Origin: an uncultured Bacteroidota bacterium | GTDB lineage: Bacteria; Bacteroidota; Bacteroidia; UKL13-3 | Length of the DNA: 64,000 bases | Reading direction: 5' to 3' | Assembly (NCBI GenBank): GCA_903883965.1 | Contig: CAISCU010000033.1 | Span: 1-64,000 of the forward strand | In this document: positions 6,988 through 13,924 of the stretch, one piece after another | Layout: every line of letters starts with the position of its first letter | Position numbering within the stretch: the stretch's first letter is position 1 | Translations under genes and position numbers: made by a program | The notes under the pieces: generated by a model | Databases searched by the model: none | The model's input: only the letters and a program-made list of their open reading frames with translations | Told to the model about the DNA's origin: nothing

Positions 6988-8458
6988 GCGGATAATCTTC
7001 TTCTATTAAGTTGGCAACAATTTTTCCTGAATTCAAACAAAGCGGAATGCCACCACCCGGGTGTACACTGCCACCACACAGGTACAAACCCTTATAGGTT
7101 GAGCTGTAATTTTTATGTCTGAGAAAGGCTGAAAATTTTCCATTGCTCGAATTGCCATACAAGGAACCACCATAGCTGCTGGTTTTGCTTTCAATGCTGC
7201 GAGGCTCTAAAATACTTTCTTCGGCAATGAGTAAGTCAATGTTGCTATTTAAAATTCTATTGAGTTTTTGAATCACATTTTTTCTGGTCCTTGAAATGAA
7301 CTCATCCCAATTTTGGCTGCCATCGTTGTGAGGGGCGTTCACCATCACAAACCAATTTTCGTGGTTAATGGGGGCATCATCTTTTTTATGTTTTGAACTG
7401 ATGTTTACATACACAGTGGGGTCGTCATACATGGTTTTGGTATCGAAAAGATGTTTGAACTCTGCTTGGTAATTGGCGGAAAAAAAAATATTGTGCAAAT
7501 CCAATTCAGGAAAATGCGATTGCATGCCCCAATAAAAAATAATGGCCGATGACGATTTTTCTTGTTTGAGTATGCGTTTTGGAATTTTTAGACCGGGCAT
7601 TAATTGGTAATAAAGTGCGTGGATATCAATGTCTGAAACCACCAAGTCTGACGCCATTTTATTGCCGTTCAATACAATGCCTTTGACCTGCTTGTGTTCA
7701 ATCCAAATTTGTTCAACCTTGCTTGAAAAATGGAATGTTACACCCAGGTTCACACAGGTTTGGTACAATGCATTTGTTATAGATTGCATGCCACCCTCTG
7801 GGAAAAAGGCACCTAAGTTTTGTTCCAAGTGCGGAATCATGGTAAGTAATCCAGGTGCTTTGTAGGGGTTAGAACCATTGTATGTAGCGTAGCGGTTAAA
7901 AAACTGTACCAAATGAGGCTCATCCAATAGTTCGGAATTCACCTCATGCATGGTTTTAAACACGTCTAATGCAGGTATGTTTCTGAGCCCTTTCCATACT
8001 TTGTTAGGTTTCAAATGCCCAATTCTGTGAATGGTATCTTCTACAAATAACTCAGCCGTACTTTCATATTTGAGGGCTGCTTTCTGTAAATAATTGAAGA
8101 TGGTTTTTTTATCAACTCCGGTTTTGGTTGCAAGCTCGTTGGCCAATTCGTTGGGGTCGGCATGTGCAGTAAGTCTTAAGCCATCTTCGTAAAAATAATT
8201 GCAAACCGTATTCAATTTTTGGTAACTGAATGGTATCAATTCAGGGTTTGGATTTAAGGCGATAACCTCATCTACCAACTGGGCAAGAGTAAACAAAGAG
8301 GGGCCAGCATCAAAACGGTAATTGCCAAGCTGAATGCTGCTGAGTTTGCCACCTGGGTAGCTGTTTGCTTCAAAAACAGTTACAGCATAGCCTTTAGCTG
8401 CAAGCCTTGCAGCAGTAGCCAATCCGCCAATTCCGGCTCCAATTACAGACACATTCAT
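6980..8458 (-). CDS. crtD: Carotenoid desaturase, CrtD-like (1-hydroxycarotenoid 3,4-desaturase)
   Basis: The 492-residue flavoprotein begins with a Rossmann dinucleotide motif (VIGAGIGGLATAARLAAKG) followed by EANSYPGGK and FDAGPSLF, the phytoene desaturase signature. The C-terminal FAD contact is GLYLCGGSVHPGGGIP. Two desaturase paralogues lie head to head here; this one is more divergent from classic CrtI. In Bacteroidota such a second gene usually encodes the CrtD enzyme that introduces the 3',4' double bond after CruF hydration. The cruF gene at the right edge of the window supports that reading. CrtD rather than a second CrtI is inference. Confidence 0.75.
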   Translation of the reverse strand: MNVSVIGAGIGGLATAARLAAKGYAVTVFEANSYPGGKLSSIQLGNYRFDAGPSLFTLAQLVDEVIALNPNPELIPFSYQKLNTVCNYFYEDGLRLTAHADPNELANELATKTGVDKKTIFNYLQKAALKYESTAELFVEDTIHRIGHLKPNKVWKGLRNIPALDVFKTMHEVNSELLDEPHLVQFFNRYATYNGSNPYKAPGLLTMIPHLEQNLGAFFPEGGMQSITNALYQTCVNLGVTFHFSSKVEQIWIEHKQVKGIVLNGNKMASDLVVSDIDIHALYYQLMPGLKIPKRILKQEKSSSAIIFYWGMQSHFPELDLHNIFFSANYQAEFKHLFDTKTMYDDPTVYVNISSKHKKDDAPINHENWFVMVNAPHNDGSQNWDEFISRTRKNVIQKLNRILNSNIDLLIAEESILEPRSIESKTSSYGGSLYGNSSNGKFSAFLRHKNYSSTYKGLYLCGGSVHPGGGIPLCLNSGKIVANLIEEDYPLT

Positions 8459-8557
8459 GGTGTAAAAATAAAAATAATGAGGAAATCAAAACAAAAAAGG
8501 CGATATTCCTATTTATTACTTTATAAAAGTTGCTCACTGCATAAAGTAATTCCCTTC

Positions 8558-10045
8558 ATGAAAAATAAAAATGCAATTGTAATTGGCTCTGGTATAGCAG
8601 GTTTGTCTGCAGCAGCTTATTTGGCCAAAAGTGGATACCAAGTTCATATCTTCGAAAAAAACGAACAAGCCGGAGGAAGGGCCAGGCAATTTACTGCAAA
8701 TGGTTTTGTATTTGACATGGGTCCAAGCTGGTATTGGATGCCCGATGTGTTCGAAAAATTTTACCAAGATTTTGGCCATACCACAGCCGATTTTTACGAG
8801 CTGGTTCGATTAGACCCCAGTTACAGAGTAATAGATAAAAATGGCCAATTGGTAGATATACCTGCAGACATGCAGGAGTTAGAGGCTTTGTTCGACAAAT
8901 ATGAAAAAGGTGCTGGCTTAAAGCTCCGTCAATTCTTAAAAGAAGCGGCTTATAAATACGAAGTAGGCATCAACGATTTGGTATACAAACCAGGCTTGAG
9001 CTTGTTAGAGTTTGCAGACATTCGCTTGTTAAAGGGTTTGCTTAAAATGGACGTTCTCAATAACATGAGAAGCCATGTTCGGTCATTTATCAAGCACCCA
9101 TTTTTACAAGAGTTATTAGAGTTTCCAGTGTTATTTTTAGGGGCATTGCCTGAAAACACACCTGCCTTGTACAGCCTCATGAATTATGCCGATATGAGCC
9201 TTGGTACTTGGTACCCAATGGGGGGCATGCACAAAATTATTGAAGCCTTTGTTCAGATTGCCCAACAACAAGGTGTGCACATTCATTTAGATACGGCCGT
9301 TCATGCTATTCTTGTTGAAAACGGCAAGGCAATTGGGGTTCAAACCAATCAAGGAAAATTTTTGGCTGATGTGGTTGTAGGTGCTGCCGATTACCACCAT
9401 GTTGAATCCAATTTATTAGCAGCTCCATACAGGCAGTACACTGAACAATACTGGGACAAGCGCAAAATGGCTCCCTCTTGCTTGTTGTATTACATTGGAT
9501 TGAACAAACGCATACCCAACATGCGTCACCATACCTTGTTTTTTGACACCGATTTTGAATTGCATTCGCAAGAAATTTATACCCATCCGCAATGGCCTCA
9601 AAACCCATTGTTTTATGCATCTGCACCTTCTGTTACAGATCCAAGTGTTGCGCCAGATGGCTATGAAAATTTGTTTCTACTCATACCGGTAGCTCCAGGT
9701 TTAACAGGCGATGACGAGGCCACAAGAGAAAAATACTTGCAATTAATGCTCCAACGCATGGAACAAAAATTGGGTGTGCAAATTGCTGATCATGTGGTGT
9801 ACAAAAAGAGTTATAGTATTCAGAATTTTATAGCCGATTATAATGCATTCAAAGGCAATGCCTATGGATTGGCCAATACACTCAGCCAAACAGCAGTATT
9901 AAAGCCTAGGCTCAAACATAAAAAAGTAAATGGTTTATATTTTGCTGGCCAGCTTACTGTACCAGGCCCAGGCGTACCACCTTCTATCATCAGTGGTAAA
10001 GTATGTGCCACCCAGATTTTGAAAGATTTTAAAACAAAAGCATAA
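8558..10045 (+). CDS. crtI: Phytoene desaturase
   Basis: The 495-residue product starts MKNKNAIVIGSGIAGLSAAAY, with the FAD-binding GxGxxG motif, then EKNEQAGGRARQF and FDMGPSWYWMPD, the usual CrtI N-terminus. The C-terminal motif GLYFAGQLTVPGPGVPPSIISG is the bacterial CrtI signature. It converts phytoene stepwise to lycopene. The frame is open upstream to 8477, but the ATG at 8558 gives the normal family start. It leads crtI-crtB-unknown-idi, with crtB 50 bases downstream, and faces crtD across a 99-base gap that must hold both promoters; only near matches to TAnnTTTG are visible there. Confidence 0.93.
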   Translation: MKNKNAIVIGSGIAGLSAAAYLAKSGYQVHIFEKNEQAGGRARQFTANGFVFDMGPSWYWMPDVFEKFYQDFGHTTADFYELVRLDPSYRVIDKNGQLVDIPADMQELEALFDKYEKGAGLKLRQFLKEAAYKYEVGINDLVYKPGLSLLEFADIRLLKGLLKMDVLNNMRSHVRSFIKHPFLQELLEFPVLFLGALPENTPALYSLMNYADMSLGTWYPMGGMHKIIEAFVQIAQQQGVHIHLDTAVHAILVENGKAIGVQTNQGKFLADVVVGAADYHHVESNLLAAPYRQYTEQYWDKRKMAPSCLLYYIGLNKRIPNMRHHTLFFDTDFELHSQEIYTHPQWPQNPLFYASAPSVTDPSVAPDGYENLFLLIPVAPGLTGDDEATREKYLQLMLQRMEQKLGVQIADHVVYKKSYSIQNFIADYNAFKGNAYGLANTLSQTAVLKPRLKHKKVNGLYFAGQLTVPGPGVPPSIISGKVCATQILKDFKTKA

Positions 10046-10095
10046 GATTTGAGTTATACATTTAAACCTATAGATTTGACCCCAGCACTCACACA

Positions 10096-10932
10096 ATGAA
10101 GTACAAATTTGACCAAACATCCATTAAAGGAAGCAAAATGCTTACCAAGGCATACAGTACTTCTTTTTCACTTGGAATCAGATTCCTGGCTTCCAGATTT
10201 CATAACCCCATTTATGCAATTTATGGGTATGTGCGCCTGGCCGACGAAATTGTAGATTCATTTCATGGTTACAACCAAGAAAAAATGCTGCAAGAACTAA
10301 GGCAAGATACCATTCAAGCCATTTCAGAAGGTATCAGCATCAATCCGGTTATCCATGCATTTCAAGAAATAGTGAATCAATACCACATAGAATGGGAACT
10401 GATAGACACCTTTCTAACCAGCATGCAAATGGACTTGAGCAAACAACAGTACAACCAACAAGAATACGAGGTGTATATTTTGGGTTCGGCAGAAGTGGTT
10501 GGATTGATGTGTTTGCGGGTATTTATGGAGGGCAATAACGAGGAATACGAAAAATTGAAACCCTATGCCATGAAATTGGGTTCTGCATTACAAAAGATCA
10601 ATTTCTTACGCGATTTAAATGCCGATCAACATGCTTTGGGACGTCAGTATTTTCCGCAATTGTTAAACGGCCAGTTCACTGAAGCTGTTAAACAAGAAAT
10701 TGAAGCCGATATTGAAGCCGATTTTGAATTGGGCTACCAAGGCATTAAGATGTTGCCTAAAGATGCCAGGTTTGGCGTTTATGTAGCCTATATTTATTAT
10801 TCAAAATTATTGAATAAAATCACACAAATTCCTGCTACAGTTATTATGCAAGAAAGGGTGCGAATTTCTGATCAACGCAAGTATGCCTTGTTTTGTAGCT
10901 CTTTGTTCAGACACAGTTTTAACCTTCTGTAA
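10096..10932 (+). CDS. crtB: Phytoene synthase
   Basis: The 278-residue squalene/phytoene synthase family protein has both diphosphate-binding aspartate motifs: DEIVD near residue 50 and NFLRDLNADQHALGRQYFP near residue 175, plus YAIYGYVRLAD and YCR-like positions typical of CrtB. It condenses two GGPP molecules into phytoene. It lies between crtI and a small unknown gene, 5 bases before the latter, so it is part of one transcript. No GGPP synthase gene is in the window. Confidence 0.93.
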   Translation: MKYKFDQTSIKGSKMLTKAYSTSFSLGIRFLASRFHNPIYAIYGYVRLADEIVDSFHGYNQEKMLQELRQDTIQAISEGISINPVIHAFQEIVNQYHIEWELIDTFLTSMQMDLSKQQYNQQEYEVYILGSAEVVGLMCLRVFMEGNNEEYEKLKPYAMKLGSALQKINFLRDLNADQHALGRQYFPQLLNGQFTEAVKQEIEADIEADFELGYQGIKMLPKDARFGVYVAYIYYSKLLNKITQIPATVIMQERVRISDQRKYALFCSSLFRHSFNLL

Positions 10933-10937
10933 TTTTC

Positions 10938-11420
10938 ATGTTCAAACTGCTCTTGTGGCTCTTACTCTTGCTGCAAACCCCAGATGTCAATTTGTCTGTT
11001 AGAACCCGTTTTCATTTGGCCATTGATCAAAGTAAGGCATCTGCAGAACTCTTGCAGTACTTGGCTGAACAACATCCAAAATCAACCTATCTGCAAGCCT
11101 ATGAAGCAGCACTGTATATGGTAAATGCCAAGTACTTGTTTATGCCTACTGCTAAATATGCCAGTTTTAAGAAAGGAAAAAATCAATTGGAAACCTTGAT
11201 TATAAACAATCCCAATACTGTTGAATTCCGTTACTTGAGGCTCATTATCCAAAAAAATGCACCTAAAATTTTAGGTTACAGTAATCAACAAACAGCCGAT
11301 CAATTATTTTTATTGAACCAATATAAAAACCTGCAAGACCAAGATTTGAAATGGAGAATTAAAGGGTTTTTAATTAAAAATTGTAAGTTAGATGCTACTC
11401 AAGTTAAATCCCTGAATTAA
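10938..11420 (+). CDS. Unknown protein conserved inside the carotenoid operon
   Basis: The 160-residue product has a very hydrophobic leucine-rich start (FKLLLWLLLLLQ) that could be a signal peptide or anchor. A mostly helical segment follows, rich in Gln, Ala, Lys and Leu, with a TPR-like feel (AEQHPKSTYLQAYEAALYMVNAK and LETLIINNPNTVEFRYLRLII). No enzyme motif is visible. It starts 5 bases after crtB and ends directly against idi (stop at 11420, idi ATG at 11421), which ties it to carotenoid synthesis. I recall similar small genes beside crtB in other Bacteroidota, but know of no assigned function. Confidence 0.65.
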   Translation: MFKLLLWLLLLLQTPDVNLSVRTRFHLAIDQSKASAELLQYLAEQHPKSTYLQAYEAALYMVNAKYLFMPTAKYASFKKGKNQLETLIINNPNTVEFRYLRLIIQKNAPKILGYSNQQTADQLFLLNQYKNLQDQDLKWRIKGFLIKNCKLDATQVKSLN

Positions 11421-11939
11421 ATGTACGAAGAAGTTGTATTGGTAAACGAAAATGACGAAGAAATTGGCTTCATGGAAAAACTAGAGGCCCATCAGAAAGG
11501 CTTATTACACCGTGCTTTTTCTGTATTTCTGTTCAATGAAAAAAATGAGCTTTTATTGCAACAGCGCGCATTTTCCAAATACCATTCAGCGGGCTTATGG
11601 ACCAATACTTGTTGTAGCCATCCCCGCAAAAACGAACCCGTACTAGCTGCTGCCAACAGGCGCTTACAAGAAGAAATGGGTATTGGTTCAACCTTGACAA
11701 TTAAAAATAAATTTATTTACCATGCTCCATTTGATAACGGTTTAACTGAGCACGAACTCGATTATATTTTAACTGGTTTTTATTCAGGTGCTGTTGCGTT
11801 TAATACAGATGAAGTTGCTGCCTACAAATGGGTGTCATTGCCAGATTTAGTTACAGACTGTGCCAATAATCCTGAGCATTATACAGTTTGGTTCAAACAT
11901 ATATTGAACAATCATTTGCAAGAAATTTCAGTACTTTAA
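11421..11939 (+). CDS. idi: Isopentenyl-diphosphate delta-isomerase, type I
   Basis: The 172-residue Nudix-family enzyme interconverts IPP and DMAPP. The catalytic cysteine lies in TNTCCSHP, the modified Nudix helix reads RLQEEMGI, and the second acid/metal region is EHELDYIL. The N-terminus (EEVVLVNENDEEIGFMEKLEAHQKGLLHRAFSV, residues 3-35) is standard. It follows the unknown gene without a gap and closes the crt transcript. Together with dxs at 28286-30223 it balances precursor supply for the carotenoid enzymes. Confidence 0.94.
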   Translation: MYEEVVLVNENDEEIGFMEKLEAHQKGLLHRAFSVFLFNEKNELLLQQRAFSKYHSAGLWTNTCCSHPRKNEPVLAAANRRLQEEMGIGSTLTIKNKFIYHAPFDNGLTEHELDYILTGFYSGAVAFNTDEVAAYKWVSLPDLVTDCANNPEHYTVWFKHILNNHLQEISVL

Positions 11940-11958
11940 CCGCTCTTTGTTTTAGTTC

Positions 11959-12582
11959 ATGCATCCGATTATTCAAAAAATTAACAAAGGAGAGGGTGAA
12001 GACTTAGATTTTAAACAAACCATTTCTTCAGCCTCAAAAATTGCTAAAACCATTTGCTCTTTTGCCAACCACAAGGGCGGTACTTTATTGGTAGGGGTAA
12101 GCGATAACAAATCTATCTTGGGTGTGAAAAGTGAGGACGAAAAATACATGCTTGATTTAGCGGCTCAATTTTATACCAAACCACCCATCGCATTGACCAT
12201 TTTTGAATGGGAATTCGGTAACAAAACCATTCTCGAAGCAGTGGTTCCTGATGGTAAAGACAAACCTTATTATGCTAAAGGAGATGATGGCAAATGGTGG
12301 GCCTATATTCGGGTGCAGGATAAGTCGTTGTTGGCGAGTAAAATTGTACTAGATGTCATTAAAAGAAACAATGGCAAACAGCCCAATATTGTTCACTACA
12401 CCAGGCACGAAGAGAACTTACTCAAATACCTCCGTGGCAACGAACGCATTACAACCAAGGAGGTTTGCAAATTGCTCAATATTTCAAGGTGGCGTGCCCA
12501 GAAAATATTGGTTTCATTGGTAAGTGCAGGCATTCTCAGAAACCATACCACTGAAAAACAAGAGTTTTTTACCCTCAGCTAA
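11959..12582 (+). CDS. AlbA_2 (Schlafen-type) domain regulator with C-terminal winged helix
   Basis: The 207-residue product has an AlbA_2/DUF4325-like N-terminal domain with GEDLDFKQTI, KTICSFANHKGGTLLVGVSD and the acid-rich GVKSEDEKY, as in putative ATP-dependent transcriptional regulators. Residues about 145-205 look like a helix-turn-helix (ITTKEVCKLLNISRWRAQKIL), suggesting DNA binding. It starts 19 bases after idi and may ride on the crt transcript, so a regulatory link to carotenoid genes is possible but unproven. The AlbA_2 assignment is good; the target is unknown. Confidence 0.75.
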   Translation: MHPIIQKINKGEGEDLDFKQTISSASKIAKTICSFANHKGGTLLVGVSDNKSILGVKSEDEKYMLDLAAQFYTKPPIALTIFEWEFGNKTILEAVVPDGKDKPYYAKGDDGKWWAYIRVQDKSLLASKIVLDVIKRNNGKQPNIVHYTRHEENLLKYLRGNERITTKEVCKLLNISRWRAQKILVSLVSAGILRNHTTEKQEFFTLS

Positions 12583-12620
12583 ACAAGAAAATATTAAGAG
12601 AATAAATAGCCCAATTTGGT

Positions 12621-12628
12621 TAGATTTG
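12621..12628 (+). promoter_or_regulatory. -7 box TAGATTTG
   Basis: TAGATTTG matches the Bacteroidota -7 consensus TAnnTTTG and lies 18 bases before the ATG at 12646. No TTG at the proper distance upstream is seen, so this is a half-supported promoter. Confidence 0.4.
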
Positions 12629-12645
12629 CTTCAAACAAGTGTAGC

Positions 12646-13116
12646 ATGCGTAAACTGATATTTTTACTTCAAGTTCTCTTTTTAATGGCTCAAGCCAATG
12701 CACAAGCCCCTAATCCAAAAAACATTGAGCTGGCCAAGCAATTTGTGTATTTTTTAGACAATGGTTTTGAAAAAATTGATTTACTGAAAGTATCATCTGT
12801 GAAACGCTCATTTTTTACTTTAGGCAGGCCCAAACTCATCATTGCCGAAAAATCTGATAAGTTGCAAAAGAACTTGGTTAATTCTTACTCCATTTTAGTA
12901 AAAGGGGTGAGCAATAGCGACCACGATAAAAAGGCTTTCCCATCAGTTTCCCCTTTTTCTACTCCCAAATGCAATGAATTCATTGCCATACAGCAGGCTA
13001 AATCTTCCATTACTTTTTTAGAAATAAAATTAAATAAAATAATGCCCGGACAACGAGTAAATCCAAAGGTTCCAATTGGAAATTTACCGGTAGGTTTTTA
13101 TTTATTCCTCGACTAA
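12646..13116 (+). CDS. Small exported protein, unknown
   Basis: The 156-residue product has a signal peptide (MRKLIFLLQVLFLMAQANAQ, cleavage likely after NAQ). The mature part contains KNIELAKQFVYFLDNGFEKIDLL and a basic centre, and ends LPVGFYLFLD. No family is recognised. The frame is open further upstream to 12616, but the ATG at 12646 gives a proper signal peptide and lies just after a TAGATTTG box. It sits between the AlbA_2 gene and purQ, each probably with its own promoter. Confidence 0.6.
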   Translation: MRKLIFLLQVLFLMAQANAQAPNPKNIELAKQFVYFLDNGFEKIDLLKVSSVKRSFFTLGRPKLIIAEKSDKLQKNLVNSYSILVKGVSNSDHDKKAFPSVSPFSTPKCNEFIAIQQAKSSITFLEIKLNKIMPGQRVNPKVPIGNLPVGFYLFLD

Positions 13117-13118
13117 AA

Positions 13119-13150
13119 TTGCGCGAATTCCTTTCAATGACCTATTTTTG
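13119..13150 (+). promoter_or_regulatory. purQ promoter (TTG ... TATTTTTG)
   Basis: A TTG at 13119-13121 is followed after 21 bases by TATTTTTG at 13143-13150, a full match to the Bacteroidota TTG/TAnnTTTG pattern. Transcription would begin near 13157, only about ten bases before the purQ ATG. Confidence 0.6.
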
Positions 13151-13165
13151 TATCAAATAAATACT

Positions 13166-13858
13166 ATGAAAGTTGGGGTTGTGATATTTCCGGGTTCAAA
13201 TTGTGACCAAGATGCCATTTATGCTTTCAATAACCAATTTGGTTGTGAAACAGTTTCTTTATGGCACAAAGACGAAGATTTACAAGCTTGTGATTTGATT
13301 TTTTTACCTGGTGGGTTCAGCTACGGCGACTACCTCAGAAGTGGTGCCATTGCTAAGTTATCTCCAATTATGCAACATGTCATTGCATTTGCTGCTAAAG
13401 GTGGTTTGGTAATGGGTGTTTGCAATGGTTTTCAAATTTTATGCGAAAGCAATTTGTTGCCAGGTGCATTGCTTCACAATGACCACCAAAAATTCAATTG
13501 CAAAAATGTTTGGATCAAGCCCCAAACCCTCCATACCCATTTAACCAGTGAATTGGATTTAAATACAGCTTATAAAATTCCAATTGCACATGGTGAAGGC
13601 CGTTACTACTGCAATGAAGAAACCTTGGCTTTGCTCAAGCAAAACGACCAAATTTTGTTCAGGTATTGTTCAGAAAATGGCCATATTGATGCCAGCAGCA
13701 ACCCAAATGGTTCATTGGAAAACATAGCCGGAATTTGTAACCAAACCAGAAATGTTTTTGGCATGATGCCACATCCTGAAAGAGCTGTTGATGCTGAATT
13801 GTTCAATACAGACGGCAGATTGCTATTTGAAGGATTGTTGAGTGCATTGTTGAAATAG
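13166..13858 (+). CDS. purQ: Phosphoribosylformylglycinamidine synthase, glutaminase subunit
   Basis: The 230-residue class I glutamine amidotransferase has the nucleophile motif GVCNGFQIL (Cys near residue 87), the oxyanion region PGGFSYGDYLRSG, and the His/Glu pair in MMPHPERA. It supplies ammonia for FGAM formation in purine synthesis. A free-standing PurQ means the organism uses the split PurS/PurL/PurQ enzyme rather than the single long PurL found in many other Bacteroidota. The ATG at 13166 matches the family start. purE lies at 60753-61259, so the pathway genes are scattered. Confidence 0.95.
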   Translation: MKVGVVIFPGSNCDQDAIYAFNNQFGCETVSLWHKDEDLQACDLIFLPGGFSYGDYLRSGAIAKLSPIMQHVIAFAAKGGLVMGVCNGFQILCESNLLPGALLHNDHQKFNCKNVWIKPQTLHTHLTSELDLNTAYKIPIAHGEGRYYCNEETLALLKQNDQILFRYCSENGHIDASSNPNGSLENIAGICNQTRNVFGMMPHPERAVDAELFNTDGRLLFEGLLSALLK

Positions 13859-13924
13859 TCTAATATTTCCTTTTTTATTCAAACAGACCCATTCAAATCA
13901 GCTGAATTTTAGCTTTATTTGAAA

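Noticed and set aside
8459..8557. Divergent promoter for crtD/crtI
   Set aside because: Only near matches (TACTTTAT, TATTTTTA) to the -7 consensus are present, not enough to call either promoter.
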